Below are positions 17,471 to 27,040 of a DNA stretch of 64,000 nt, in pieces. The translations under genes and the position numbers were made by a program. The DNA comes from Arthrobacter methylotrophus (GTDB lineage Bacteria; Actinomycetota; Actinomycetes; Actinomycetales; Micrococcaceae), in NCBI RefSeq assembly GCF_039539965.1, contig NZ_BAABED010000001.1, positions 4,650,001 to 4,714,000 on the forward strand, given 5' to 3'. The notes beneath the pieces are model-generated. The model did not search any database, had not been told where the DNA came from, and was given only the letters and a program-made list of their open reading frames with translations. Within the stretch, counting starts at the first letter, position 1. Each line of letters opens with the position of its first letter.

Positions 17471-17855
17471 CCGTATTCGGGGGTCGTCAGACCTTTTCCG
17501 TGTCGGCTCGCCATTTCCGCGTCGCCACGTTCCTGCCGGGACCCGGGAAGCGCCGCGAATCATCCGTTCTTCCGGCGAGCAATCATTTGCGGATCGTCCG
17601 GCTTGACCTCCTTGGCGGTACGGTTCTTCGGCCGGTGCGGCATGATCGGCTCGGACGCGAAACGTCGTGCGCCGCTCCACATTGAGGGCGGGGCGTCAAT
17701 CGCGTAGGCGAGTGCGTAGGCGACTTTTTCGTAGTTGACGCGCCAGCCCCTGAAATGGGGCCACGCTTGTTCCGCGCTCACCTCCACCGGGTAGTCGACG
17801 GTTCGCAGGAGTTCCACGGCGGCTTGAAAGTCTTCGAATTTCACGTCGAGTTCGG
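17433..17855. repeat. Copy A of a 0.4-kb direct repeat
   Basis: These 423 bases match 29902-30312 in the same orientation at above 90 percent identity by eye. Copy A includes the 3' end of the membrane protein gene at 17560-18792 and its downstream flank. Compared with copy B it has a 12-base insertion near 17706-17717, a tandem duplication of part of a GCGTAGGCG-type unit. The copies lie 12.5 kb apart. Confidence 0.85.
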
Positions 17856-18792
17856 AATCGGGATCAGGATCGTCGTCGACCGGGATACGGATGGCACGTG
17901 CCACTTGGTTCAGGCATGTGAACCCCATTCGAAGGACCAGCCGTGCCCGAGTGCTCGGGGCAGACTCCGGGCTCAGGGAAAGCTGCAACGCGGCCGCGTC
18001 CATGACGCTGAGGAGGGAGTTGAGCCAGTTCGATTGCGGCGAGGGTGAACGGAACCATACCAAGGTGAGGTAGGTGCTGTGTGACTCGGCCACGTCAGCG
18101 GCCCATCGCTCCCACGTGCGGTAAAGCTCGCTGAGCTCGCTGGTGCTGGTTTGAGCGGCCATGCCGAACCGCGTGCGCACTAGAAGTTCCGGTCCCCATG
18201 AGGGTGAGCCTGCCCTCGATACCAGGAGTGTTACCTCCGCTTCACGCCTGTTGAAAGCTGCGTAAAGCGTTGGCAGGTAACCGATCTGCAATGCGATGAC
18301 TATCAGTCCGGTGTATGCGGCCACGTAGACCAATACTGTGTTGCCGACATTCGAGGGGGCAGCGTAGCCGAGCGTGAACATCGCGGAGCCGGCTTCGCTT
18401 GCGGCTTGCCACATGTCACCGTCGACGAAGGGGAGCAGGAGGAGGCTGAACGACAAATCGAACAGGATGACCCAAACCAGCAGGCGGACGAAGAGCGACA
18501 TCGGAGACTGCCAGGCAAGGATCCGATCACGTACTTCGTAAGAGGCGACGGGTTTTGTGATGGCAAGAAATACCCTCATTGTGGCCAAGGCGGTCACCCG
18601 TGAAAGCGTGCTGCGCAGCGAGCGCGGCACTATGAGCGTTCCGATCACGCTCATCCAGGTCAGGAGCAATCCCGCCATCCCGACCGAAAAACACGCCCAC
18701 ACGATGACTGTCACTACGCTCTTTCGACAAGGCCGGACACCAACTTGGCGATTGTCCAGGGGAAGGGACAAAGCTGGTGAGGCTCGTATCAT
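17560..18792 (-). CDS. Membrane protein resembling a two-helix potassium channel
   Basis: Up to 410 residues. Hydrophobic helices are at about 27-50, 85-110 and 135-165. Between the last two lies SAMFTLGYAAPSNVGNTV, which resembles the pore helix and selectivity filter of 2TM ion channels (TVGYG) but reads TLGYA. A soluble domain of about 240 residues follows, with WFRSPSPQSNWL and PWPHFRGW-type motifs of unknown role. The exact start is uncertain because several GTG codons precede the first helix. It is divergently transcribed from the kdp operon, which fits a role in cation balance, but transport is not shown. The last 100 residues are duplicated at 30056-30312. Confidence 0.75.
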   Translation of the reverse strand: MIRASPALSLPLDNRQVGVRPCRKSVVTVIVWACFSVGMAGLLLTWMSVIGTLIVPRSLRSTLSRVTALATMRVFLAITKPVASYEVRDRILAWQSPMSLFVRLLVWVILFDLSFSLLLLPFVDGDMWQAASEAGSAMFTLGYAAPSNVGNTVLVYVAAYTGLIVIALQIGYLPTLYAAFNRREAEVTLLVSRAGSPSWGPELLVRTRFGMAAQTSTSELSELYRTWERWAADVAESHSTYLTLVWFRSPSPQSNWLNSLLSVMDAAALQLSLSPESAPSTRARLVLRMGFTCLNQVARAIRIPVDDDPDPDSELDVKFEDFQAAVELLRTVDYPVEVSAEQAWPHFRGWRVNYEKVAYALAYAIDAPPSMWSGARRFASEPIMPHRPKNRTAKEVKPDDPQMIARRKNG

Positions 18793-18941
18793 TCATGTCT
18801 CGCGGGGGCTCTGTCAAGGGTGCGGGCGTTGTTGCCGTCGGGGTTGGTACGACGCTCGATCACCTCTTTGTGAGCGAGCGTTTGGGATTGAGGCCGCATA
18901 TCTGATGGAGGATCGTGTTCTGCTGCCGGGTAGCTGGGGCG

Positions 18942-18992
18942 GCATTAAGACCGCGTCAAGATAAGCCGGGACCGCATTAAGGAACCGTTAGG
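18942..18992. promoter_or_regulatory. Phased direct repeats upstream of kdp, candidate KdpE sites
   Basis: GCATTAAG is at 18942-18949 and again at 18974-18981. A variant, GCGTCAAG, is at 18953-18960, and a weaker one, CCGTTAGG, at 18985-18992. Start-to-start distances are 11, 21 and 11 bases, close to whole helical turns, as expected for an OmpR-type regulator such as KdpE. The whole gap 18793-19068 holds no other gene-like feature. Confidence 0.45.
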
Positions 18993-19068
18993 AACGCCTT
19001 TTCGTCGCTCGCCACGGAGTTGACTGGCATCAGCCCCACAAACGGGGCGCGGATGAAAGGACGTTCCA

Positions 19069-19182
19069 ATGGCCGACGTGGCTGTTGTGGGGATCTTCGT
19101 GGTGTCCATGGGGATCGTGATGTGGATAGCCCACCTTTTGGGGAAGATCGTGGATCGCGACGGGCCGGTGAGTGGACAGTGA
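19069..19182 (+). CDS. Small membrane protein encoded directly before kdpF
   Basis: A 37-residue ORF with one hydrophobic helix (VAVVGIFVVSMGIVMWIAHL) and a charged end (GKIVDRDGPVSGQ). Support: an AAAGGA ribosome site nine bases before the ATG, and a stop that overlaps the kdpF GTG start as GTGA, so translation of kdpF would be coupled to it. It is not a known Kdp subunit. It could be a helper peptide of the complex or a leader peptide. It is too short for most gene callers. Confidence 0.6.
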   Translation: MADVAVVGIFVVSMGIVMWIAHLLGKIVDRDGPVSGQ

Positions 19183-19277
19183 GCGCCGACGCCGTGATGT
19201 GGTTGGTCCTGTTCGTTGCAGGCCTCTGCTTGTTCGGCTACCTGCTGGCCGTTTTGATCCATCCGGAAAAGTGGTGA
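19179..19277 (+). CDS. kdpF: Potassium-transporting ATPase small subunit KdpF
   Basis: A 32-residue peptide with a single transmembrane helix, MWLVLFVAGLCLFGYLLAVL, ending HPEKW; the tail is the recognised KdpF ending pattern (L-x-P-E-x-F/W). KdpF stabilises the KdpABC complex in the membrane. It starts with GTG at 19179, overlapping the preceding small ORF, and ends six bases before kdpA. The internal ATG at 19196 is an alternative start. Confidence 0.82.
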   Translation: MSADAVMWLVLFVAGLCLFGYLLAVLIHPEKW

Positions 19278-19283
19278 TCGCGG

Positions 19284-20951
19284 ATGGTTTTCAGCGTTGC
19301 CTCCTTCATCACCCAGGTGGCAGTCCTGCTCATGCTGCTTGTCTTGATGCACAAGCCGCTGGGCGTGTACCTCGCCCGTGTCTTTGAGGGCAAGAAATCT
19401 AGCCGCGCAGAAAAGCTGTTCTATCGGCTGGCCGGGGTGGACCCAGACACCGAGCAGGTCTGGTCGGTCTACTTGCGCAGTGTCTTGGTCTTCTCTGCAG
19501 TGTCCATCTTGGTGGTGTTCCTGCTCCAGCGGCTCCAAGGTGTCCTGCCCGGAAACAATTCCTTGCCTGGCGTCGATCCCTGGACGGCCATGAACACGGC
19601 TATCTCCTTTGCCACCAACACCAACTGGCAGACGTACGTCCCTGAATCCACCATGGGCATCTTCGTGCAGATGTGCCTCCTTGCCGTGCAGAACTTCCTC
19701 TCTGCCGCCGTCGGGATCGTGGTGGTGGTCGCCCTGATCCGCGGCATCGCAAGAACCCGGACGGACAGGCTGGGGAATTTCTGGGTAGACCTGGCCCGCA
19801 CCTCGTTCCGTGTACTGCTTCCGATGGCTGCGCTCGCGGCTGTTGTGATGGTCATCGGCGGCGTGGTGCAGAATTTCTGGTCCACCGACGTCATCAACCA
19901 GGCGACGGGCGTCACCCAGACGATCCCCGGCGGACCAGTAGCGTCCCAGGAAGCCATTAAGATCCTGGGCACCAACGGCGGCGGCTATTTCAACGCCAAT
20001 TCCGCGCACCCGTTCGAGAACCCGAACGTCTTCATCAGCATGTTCGAGGTCTTCCTGATCCTCCTCATCCCTTCTGCGTTGCCGTATGCCTACGGCCGCA
20101 TGGTGGGGGACCAGCGGCAGGGCTACACGGTAGCCGGGGTCATGGGCACGCTCTGGCTGAGCTCCACGGCCCTGATGGGCTGGGCCGTCGCCTCCGCGGA
20201 AGGCACCGCGACGGCGGCTGCCGGAGGTTTGGGCGAGGGCTTCGAGCAGCGACTCGGTGCCGCCCAAAGCTCGATCTTTGCCACGGCCACCACCTTGACC
20301 TCCACGGGAGCCGTCAATGTGGCCCACGATTCCCTGCCGCCCCTGGCTGGTGGGGTGGCCATGGTGAACATGATGCTCGGTGAGGTCGCCCCGGGCGGCA
20401 CGGGATCAGGGCTTTACGGCCTGCTGGTCCTCGCGATTGTGTCGGTGTTCATTGCCGGGCTGATGGTGGGCCGCACTCCGGAATTCCTGGGCAAGAAGAT
20501 CGGGCCCCGGGAAATGAAGCTCACGGCAATGTACATCCTCGTAACACCCGTCGTGGTGCTGGCGCTCGCCGGTGTCACCGTGCTGCTTCCGGACGCCATG
20601 GCCAACGCGCCAGCTTCCGGGCCGCACCAATTCAGCGAAGTGCTCTATGGCTTCACTTCCGGGGCCAACAACAACGGCTCGGCGTTTGGCGGGATCAGCA
20701 GCTCGGGACCCTATCTGTCCACCATGATGGGACTGGCCATGTTGCTCGGCCGTTTCCTGCCCATGGTCCTCGTGCTGGCGCTCGCCGGTTCCCTGGCAAA
20801 ACAACCCCGTGTCCCGGCGTCGTCCGGCACTGTCCCGACCCACGGCTGGCTCTTCGGTTCCCTCTTGCTCGGCGTCACGGTGATCATGACCGCCTTGAGC
20901 TACTTCCCGGCCCTTGCCTTGGGCCCCCTCGCAGAAGGACTCCTCAAATGA
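19284..20951 (+). CDS. kdpA: Potassium-transporting ATPase potassium-binding subunit
   Basis: A 555-residue membrane protein with about ten helices and the four selectivity-filter loops of the superfamily of K+ transporters, seen as [41 protein letters not shown] and [13 protein letters not shown]. It forms the K+ pathway of the KdpFABC high-affinity uptake pump. The length is normal (about 557). It overlaps kdpB by four bases (ATGA). Confidence 0.97.
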   Translation: MVFSVASFITQVAVLLMLLVLMHKPLGVYLARVFEGKKSSRAEKLFYRLAGVDPDTEQVWSVYLRSVLVFSAVSILVVFLLQRLQGVLPGNNSLPGVDPWTAMNTAISFATNTNWQTYVPESTMGIFVQMCLLAVQNFLSAAVGIVVVVALIRGIARTRTDRLGNFWVDLARTSFRVLLPMAALAAVVMVIGGVVQNFWSTDVINQATGVTQTIPGGPVASQEAIKILGTNGGGYFNANSAHPFENPNVFISMFEVFLILLIPSALPYAYGRMVGDQRQGYTVAGVMGTLWLSSTALMGWAVASAEGTATAAAGGLGEGFEQRLGAAQSSIFATATTLTSTGAVNVAHDSLPPLAGGVAMVNMMLGEVAPGGTGSGLYGLLVLAIVSVFIAGLMVGRTPEFLGKKIGPREMKLTAMYILVTPVVVLALAGVTVLLPDAMANAPASGPHQFSEVLYGFTSGANNNGSAFGGISSSGPYLSTMMGLAMLLGRFLPMVLVLALAGSLAKQPRVPASSGTVPTHGWLFGSLLLGVTVIMTALSYFPALALGPLAEGLLK

Positions 20952-23086
20952 CCAAGTCCGGCACGGCCTTCGCCAAGGACACCGCCGCCCAGACCTACGC
21001 GGACGGCAATCCCCTCGGCACCCCGGGGGAGCACAAGCACCACACCAAGGCGCCAGCCAAGCTAGACTTCGCCAGCATCCGGGCTGCCCTGCCAGTTGCT
21101 GTGCGGAAGCTGGGGCCGCGGCAGATGATCCACTCTCCGGTGATGTTCACCGTGCTGGTAGGGGCGGCTCTCTGCACGGCCATCTGTATCTTCAAACCGG
21201 CCGTGTTCGGCATCTCGGTCACAATCTGGCTTTGGCTGACGGTGCTCTTCGGTACCTTGTCGGAAGCCATTGCGGAGGGCCGTGGCAAGGCCCAAGCCGA
21301 TAGCCTCCGGGCCAGCAGGAAAGGCGTTGTAGCCCGGCTCCGGCTTGAGGACGGTACCACCAAGGAGGTGCCGGGAACGGAACTGCGGAAGAACGACGTC
21401 GTGATTTGCGAAGCGGGAGACGTCATCCCCTCCGACGGCGAAATCATCGAGGGCCTGGCGAGCGTAGACGAATCCACCATCACCGGTGAGTCCGCGCCCG
21501 TCATCCGCGAATCCGGCGGCGACCGTTCCTCGGTGACCGGCGGCACCAAGGTCCTTTCGGACCGCATCGCCGTCCGCATTACAGCGGAGGCAGGCGAAAC
21601 GTTCATCGACCGGATGATCAAGCTCGTGGAAGGCGCCGTCCGGCAAAAGACGCCCAACGAGATTGCCCTCCATGTCCTCCTTGTTTCCCTGACCATCGTG
21701 TTTTTGGCCGTCACCATGAGCCTGGCCCCGTTCGCCTCTTTGGCGGGCGCAACGCCGTCGCCCATTGTCCTGGTGGCGTTGCTGGTCTGCCTGATCCCCA
21801 CCACCATCGGAGCGCTGGTGCCGGCCATTGGCATCGCGGGCATGGACCGATTGGTGCAGCACAACGTCTTGGCCACGTCCGGTCGCGCCGTGGAGACTGC
21901 TGGAGACATCACCACGCTTCTGCTCGACAAGACCGGCACCATTACGTACGGCAACCGCCGCGCGGTCAACTTCTTCCCTGCCCACGACGTCGAACGGACG
22001 GAACTCATCGAAGCGGCCCGGCTTTCCAGCTTGGCGGACGAGACACCGGAGGGACGCTCGATCGTGGAGCTCGCGGCGGAAAAGGGCGTCAGCGGCCCGG
22101 ACCTGCTTGCCCTTCTGAAGGGCTCGGTAGATTTCGAGGTGGTCGAATTCAGCGCCAGCACGCGCATGAGCGGCCTGGACCTCGACGGGCGGAAGATCCG
22201 CAAGGGCGCCGCCACCGCCGTCGCCAAGTTCGTCGCCGACTTCGGCGGGCAGACGCCTGCCGAAGTGGACCGCAAGGTGCAGGAAATCTCCGCCCAGGGC
22301 GGCACGCCGCTCTTGGTCGCCGGAGTCGCGAACGACGGCGGAGCCCGGGTCCTGGGCGCCATCCACCTGGCCGATGTGGTCAAGCCGGGCATGCACGCCC
22401 GCTTCGCCGAACTGCGGCGGATGGGCATCCGGACGGTGATGATCACCGGTGACAACCCCATCACGGCCAAGGCCATCGCCGCCGAATCCGGGGTTGACGA
22501 TTTCGTCGCCGAGGCCACTCCCGAAGACAAGCTGGCCGTCATCAAGGACGAGCAGGCCCAGGGCCGGCTCGTGGCTATGACCGGTGACGGCACCAACGAT
22601 GCCCCCGCGCTCGCCGCGGCGGATGTGGGCGTCGCCATGAACTCCGGTACGCCGGCAGCCAAGGAAGCTGCCAACATGGTGGACCTGGATTCGGATCCCA
22701 CCAAGCTCATCAACATCGTGGGCATAGGCAAGCAGCTGCTCATCACCCGCGGAGCCCTCACCACCTTCTCGGTCGCCAACGACGTCGCGAAGTACTTTGC
22801 GATCGTTCCGGCGCTCTTCACGGGCACTTTTCCCGGGCTCGGGCTCTTGAACATCATGGGCCTCGCGTCGCCGTCCTCCGCCATCCTGTCCGCGGTGATC
22901 TTCAACGCCCTGATCATCATCGCCCTGGTTCCGCTCGCCCTGCGGGGCGTCAAGTACCGTGCCGTCTCGGCAAACCAGGCCTTGGCGAGGAACCTGGCCA
23001 TCTACGGCCTCGGTGGACTCGTGGCGCCTTTCGTCGGGATCAAGCTCATCGACCTGCTCATTTCCCTCATCCCCGGCATTGGCTAG
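20948..23086 (+). CDS. kdpB: Potassium-transporting P-type ATPase catalytic subunit
   Basis: A 712-residue P-type ATPase. The phosphorylated aspartate is Asp327 in [10 protein letters not shown], the actuator loop is ITGESAPV, and the hinge has [20 protein letters not shown]. It hydrolyses ATP to drive K+ uptake through KdpA. It is slightly longer than E. coli KdpB (682) because of an N-terminal extension of about 40 hydrophilic residues containing [10 protein letters not shown]. It overlaps kdpA by four bases and ends seven bases before kdpC. Confidence 0.97.
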   Translation: MTKSGTAFAKDTAAQTYADGNPLGTPGEHKHHTKAPAKLDFASIRAALPVAVRKLGPRQMIHSPVMFTVLVGAALCTAICIFKPAVFGISVTIWLWLTVLFGTLSEAIAEGRGKAQADSLRASRKGVVARLRLEDGTTKEVPGTELRKNDVVICEAGDVIPSDGEIIEGLASVDESTITGESAPVIRESGGDRSSVTGGTKVLSDRIAVRITAEAGETFIDRMIKLVEGAVRQKTPNEIALHVLLVSLTIVFLAVTMSLAPFASLAGATPSPIVLVALLVCLIPTTIGALVPAIGIAGMDRLVQHNVLATSGRAVETAGDITTLLLDKTGTITYGNRRAVNFFPAHDVERTELIEAARLSSLADETPEGRSIVELAAEKGVSGPDLLALLKGSVDFEVVEFSASTRMSGLDLDGRKIRKGAATAVAKFVADFGGQTPAEVDRKVQEISAQGGTPLLVAGVANDGGARVLGAIHLADVVKPGMHARFAELRRMGIRTVMITGDNPITAKAIAAESGVDDFVAEATPEDKLAVIKDEQAQGRLVAMTGDGTNDAPALAAADVGVAMNSGTPAAKEAANMVDLDSDPTKLINIVGIGKQLLITRGALTTFSVANDVAKYFAIVPALFTGTFPGLGLLNIMGLASPSSAILSAVIFNALIIIALVPLALRGVKYRAVSANQALARNLAIYGLGGLVAPFVGIKLIDLLISLIPGIG

Positions 23087-23093
23087 GAGCATC

Positions 23094-23705
23094 ATGAACA
23101 CCCTTCCCGGCTATCTTCGGCAAGCAGGAACGGCCCTGCGGTTCCTGCTCCTGGCCACCGTGGTCCTTGGATTGCTCTACCCGCTGGCGATTTTCGGCAT
23201 CGGCCAAGCGATTGCACCCTTCCAAGCCAATGGCTCCATCGTGAAAGACGCGTCCGGAAAGCCCGCAGCATCGGCTTTGATTGCACAAGTCTCCGCGAAC
23301 GACGCCGGCACCCAGAGTCCCCTGTGGTTCCATGCCCGCCCCTCGGCCGCCAAGTGGGACCCGGGGGCGTCCTCCGCCAGCAACCTCGGACCCAACGATC
23401 CGAAACTGCTCGACGCCGTCAAAGCCAACCGTGCTGCCGTCGCTGCGGCAGAGGGGGTCAAGGAGTCCGAGGTCCCTGCCGACGCCGTGACAGCGAGTGG
23501 TTCCGGGCTGGATCCGCAGATCTCGGTGGCCTATGCCCGGCTCCAAGTGCCCAGGGTGGCCAAGGCACACGGACTCAGTCCTGAAACGGTGCAGGCCATG
23601 GTGGACCGGCGCACGGTCACGGGACTCGAGGCCTTCCTGGGACAGCCTTCGGTCAACGTCACGGAATTGAACCTGGATGTCGCCGCGGCAGCACCGGCCA
23701 AGTGA
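23094..23705 (+). CDS. kdpC: Potassium-transporting ATPase subunit C
   Basis: A 203-residue protein with one N-terminal transmembrane helix (FLLLATVVLGLLYPLAIFGI) and an extracytoplasmic domain. Conserved features are FHARPSAAKWDPGASSASNLGPN, VPADAVTASGSGLDPQIS and TVTGLEAFLGQPSVNV. KdpC bridges KdpA and KdpB and raises ATP affinity. The ATG at 23094 follows AGGAG directly and is clearly the start. Length and motifs are normal. Confidence 0.96.
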   Translation: MNTLPGYLRQAGTALRFLLLATVVLGLLYPLAIFGIGQAIAPFQANGSIVKDASGKPAASALIAQVSANDAGTQSPLWFHARPSAAKWDPGASSASNLGPNDPKLLDAVKANRAAVAAAEGVKESEVPADAVTASGSGLDPQISVAYARLQVPRVAKAHGLSPETVQAMVDRRTVTGLEAFLGQPSVNVTELNLDVAAAAPAK

Positions 23706-23717
23706 AAGAATGACCAC

Positions 23718-26366
23718 ATGGCACGGGCAACGCTGCGTATTTTCCTGGGGGCTGCCCCGGGGGTCGGTAAGACCTACGCCATGCTTGAAGAGGCCCACCG
23801 GCTGAGTGGACGTGGTGAAGACGTGGTGGTGGCTTTCGCCATGGACCATGGGCGCGGCGACACCCGCGCCTTGATGGACGGCTTGGAAGTCATTCCGCCG
23901 CACACCATCACGTACCGGGACACGAGCTTCCAAGAGATGGACGTTGACGCGGTCTTGGCACGCAAGCCGCGCACCGCCGTCGTCGACGAATACGCCCACT
24001 CGAATATTCCCGGAAGCCGCAATCCGAAGCGCTGGCAGGACGTCGAGGAACTGCTCGACGCCGGTATCAACGTCCTCTCCACCGTCAACGTCCAGCATTT
24101 GGCGTCGCTCGGCGACGTCGTCACCGCCATCACGGATGTCCGGCAGGCGGAGACAGTGCCCGACGACGTGGTGCGGCGCGCGGACCAGATCCACCTTGTG
24201 GACATCTCGCCGGAGCTGCTGCGGCAGCGGCTGGGCGACGGGAAGATCTATTCGGCGGACAAGATCGACGCCGCGCTGTCCAACTATTTCCGGCTCGGCA
24301 ACCTGACCGCATTGCGGGAACTGGCCCTCCTCTGGCTCGCCGACCGCGTGGACGAAGGACTGGCCAAGTACCGTTCGGAGCAAGGGATCGAGGCGAGCTG
24401 GCCCGCCCGGGAACGGATCGTCATCGGCCTCACCGGCGGTCCCGAGGGGGAAGTCCTCATCCGGCGCGCCGCCCGGATCCTCAAACGGGTGAACGGTGGC
24501 GACTTGCTCGCAGTGCACGTCCGCGCGGCCGATGGCGTGGCGTCGGAATCGCCGCAGGCTTTGGAAGCCCAGCGCTTGTTGGTCCGGGATCTGGGCGGGA
24601 GCTACCACACGGTGGCAGGGGAGGATCCAGCCAAGGCGTTGCTCGATTTCGCCCGCAGCGTTAACGCGACCCAGATCGTCGTCGGGATTTCCCGGCGACG
24701 GACCCTGGTGGGGCGGCTGACCGGCCGGGGAATCGGCAACCGGGTGGTGCGGGACTCCGGTGATATCGACGTGCACATGGTGTCGCATCCTTTGGGCGGC
24801 AGGGGAGTCGACCGGACGAAGCAGCGTGACCTCGGCCGCACTCGAGTCACCTTGGGTTTTGCGCTGGCCGTTGTCCTTCCCATTGTTCTGCAGCTTCTGC
24901 TGGCTGCGAGCCCTTCGCACAACATTGCGACGGCCGTCCTTGTCCAGCTCACGGGCTCTGTTGCCGTGGCGTTGCTCGGCGGACTGTGGCCGGCACTGCT
25001 GGGCGCCCTGTGGAGCAGCCTGTTGGTGAATTTCTATTCCATACCGCCCGAGGGCACCCTGACCATCAGCGATCCGGAGAACATCCTGGCATTGCTCGTG
25101 TTCGTGGGCGTTTCCGTCGCTGTAGCCGCAGTGGTGGACGTCTCGGCCCGGCGTTCCAAGGAAGCCGCCCGGGCCAGGGCCGAAGCCACCACCCTGGGCG
25201 ACCTCACCCGGGGTGCATCGAGCGCCGAAGACACCGTGGAAGGACTCTTGAAACAGGCACTGGACGTCTTCCAGATGCGCGGGGCGGCGCTGTTCAGGAC
25301 CGCCGGCGCGGGTTCCACTGGTGGGACGGCCGGCGGCTGGAGGCTCGTCGCAAGAGCGGGGGAGGCGGCACCCTTCTCGCCCGACGGCGGCGACAACACC
25401 GAACAGATCGACGCCGGAACCCGGCTGGTCCTGTCCGGCCGGATCCTGCCTGCGAGCGACCGCCGGCTGCTCAGCGCATTCGGCGCGCACCTTTCGGCCC
25501 AGCTTGAACGGCGGCAATTGGCCGTTAGCCGCCGTGAAGTCATGCGCTTGGCGGAGAGCAACACCATGCGCACCTCCATCCTGCGCGCGGTCTCCCATGA
25601 CCTGCGGACTCCACTGGCCGGGATCAAATTGGCCGTGGGCGGCCTGCGGCAAAGAGACGTCCACTACACGCCCGAGGAAGAGCAGGAACTGCTGGCGACC
25701 ATCGAGGAATGCTCGGACCGGCTCGACGTCCTGGTGGGGAACCTCCTGGACATGTCCCGCATTACCTCGGACTCGGTGAACGCCCTCATCCGCCCGGTGC
25801 GCTGGTACGAAGTGATTCCGGCCGCCCTGCATGGCGTACCGCAGGGAAGGGTCCGCGTTGACCTGCCCGGGAACATGCCGGAGATCGATGCCGACGCCGG
25901 GATGCTGGAACGCGTCATCGCCAACATCGTGGAGAACGCCATCAAATACGCTCGGGATTCCGACGTAGTGCTGGTGGGAGCCGCGGGCGGCTTCAGCTCT
26001 TCGACATTGAACGGGAAACCGGCGGGAGAACTGCGCATCATCGATCACGGGCAGGGCGTCCCGGCTGAAAGCGTTGTCAGGATGTTCCAGCCATTCCAAC
26101 GGCTTAACGACGTCCCTTCCACCACCGGGGTTGGCTTGGGGCTCGCCGTGGCCAAGGGATTCACGGAGGCCATGGGCGGAACCCTCACCGCTGAGGAGAC
26201 ACCGGGTGGCGGCTTGACCATGGTGATCCGGCTTCCCCTCTCCACCGGGGCGACGTTCCCGCACGACTCAGCGCAGGCTCCCTTGGAAGCGCAATCGGTG
26301 CTCTTGGAGCGCCGCCACATGCCGCCGTCGGGCAGTCCGGATGACGTTTCCCGGGAGGCGAGATGA
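23718..26366 (+). CDS. kdpD: Potassium sensor histidine kinase KdpD
   Basis: An 882-residue sensor kinase. The KdpD domain with Walker A GAAPGVGKT (residues 11-19) is followed by a UspA-like domain (about 230-360), four membrane helices (about 375-480), a GAF-like region, the HisKA box AVSHDLRTP with His627, and the HATPase domain (NIVENAIKYA, GVGLGLAVAKGF). It senses potassium limitation or osmotic stress and phosphorylates KdpE. It lies 12 bases after kdpC, so structural and regulatory genes form one operon, and it overlaps kdpE by four bases. Confidence 0.96.
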   Translation: MARATLRIFLGAAPGVGKTYAMLEEAHRLSGRGEDVVVAFAMDHGRGDTRALMDGLEVIPPHTITYRDTSFQEMDVDAVLARKPRTAVVDEYAHSNIPGSRNPKRWQDVEELLDAGINVLSTVNVQHLASLGDVVTAITDVRQAETVPDDVVRRADQIHLVDISPELLRQRLGDGKIYSADKIDAALSNYFRLGNLTALRELALLWLADRVDEGLAKYRSEQGIEASWPARERIVIGLTGGPEGEVLIRRAARILKRVNGGDLLAVHVRAADGVASESPQALEAQRLLVRDLGGSYHTVAGEDPAKALLDFARSVNATQIVVGISRRRTLVGRLTGRGIGNRVVRDSGDIDVHMVSHPLGGRGVDRTKQRDLGRTRVTLGFALAVVLPIVLQLLLAASPSHNIATAVLVQLTGSVAVALLGGLWPALLGALWSSLLVNFYSIPPEGTLTISDPENILALLVFVGVSVAVAAVVDVSARRSKEAARARAEATTLGDLTRGASSAEDTVEGLLKQALDVFQMRGAALFRTAGAGSTGGTAGGWRLVARAGEAAPFSPDGGDNTEQIDAGTRLVLSGRILPASDRRLLSAFGAHLSAQLERRQLAVSRREVMRLAESNTMRTSILRAVSHDLRTPLAGIKLAVGGLRQRDVHYTPEEEQELLATIEECSDRLDVLVGNLLDMSRITSDSVNALIRPVRWYEVIPAALHGVPQGRVRVDLPGNMPEIDADAGMLERVIANIVENAIKYARDSDVVLVGAAGGFSSSTLNGKPAGELRIIDHGQGVPAESVVRMFQPFQRLNDVPSTTGVGLGLAVAKGFTEAMGGTLTAEETPGGGLTMVIRLPLSTGATFPHDSAQAPLEAQSVLLERRHMPPSGSPDDVSREAR

Positions 26367-27040
26367 GCAACGTCCTCGTGGTGGACGACGATCCGCATAT
26401 CGTCAAGGCGCTGCGGATAACGCTCCAGGCCCACGGTTACAAGGTGGCTACGGCGTCCGACGGCGAATCGGCCTTGCGCTCGGCAGCGAAGCATCCGGTG
26501 GGCGTCCTGATCCTGGACCTGGGCTTGCCGGACATCGACGGAACCACGGTCATCACGCGTCTGCGTGCGTGGAGCAGCGTGCCCATTCTGGTCCTCTCCG
26601 CCCGCCACGGCTCCGAAGACAAGGTCGAAGCCCTCGATGCCGGCGCGGATGACTACATCACCAAACCGTTCGGCCTCGATGAGTTGCTGGCGCGCCTCCG
26701 GGCGGTCCTGCGGCGTACCGCGGACCCGGGCGAAGAACAGCCCGTACTGGTCACCGAGTCGTTCACCGTGGACTTGGCCATGCGGCGGGTGACGCGAGAC
26801 GGCGAGGATGTCCGGCTCACGCCGACGGAGTGGCGGATCCTGGACCTCTTCGTGCGGAATCCGGAGAAACTCATCACCCAGCAGCAGCTCCTCAGCGAGG
26901 TCTGGGGTCCGGCCTACGCCAAGGAAGCCAACTACGTGCGCGTGTACATGGCCCAGCTCCGCCGGAAGCTTGAATCGGAGCCGGGGAACCCGCGCCACCT
27001 GATCACCGAGGTGGGGATCGGGTACCGGTTCATGCCGTGA
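26363..27040 (+). CDS. kdpE: Response regulator KdpE
   Basis: A 225-residue OmpR-type regulator. The receiver domain has the acidic pair DDD (8-10), phosphoacceptor Asp52 in LILDLGLPDIDG and the conserved Lys in YITKPFG. The C-terminal winged helix has TPTEWRILDLFVRNPEKLIT and HLITEVGIGYRFMP. It activates the kdp operon when phosphorylated by KdpD. Likely binding sites are the phased repeats at 18942-18992. Its 3' end overlaps the convergent ABC transporter gene by 11 bases. Confidence 0.96.
   Translation: MSNVLVVDDDPHIVKALRITLQAHGYKVATASDGESALRSAAKHPVGVLILDLGLPDIDGTTVITRLRAWSSVPILVLSARHGSEDKVEALDAGADDYITKPFGLDELLARLRAVLRRTADPGEEQPVLVTESFTVDLAMRRVTRDGEDVRLTPTEWRILDLFVRNPEKLITQQQLLSEVWGPAYAKEANYVRVYMAQLRRKLESEPGNPRHLITEVGIGYRFMP

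Noticed and set aside
20995..23101. Minus-strand open frames of over 660 codons
   Set aside because: They mirror kdpB, which has every P-type ATPase motif; the antisense frames show no family features.
23067..26264. A 1065-codon open frame on the minus strand
   Set aside because: It is antisense to kdpC and kdpD, is rich in R, G, H and D with no recognisable domain, and arises from high third-position GC.
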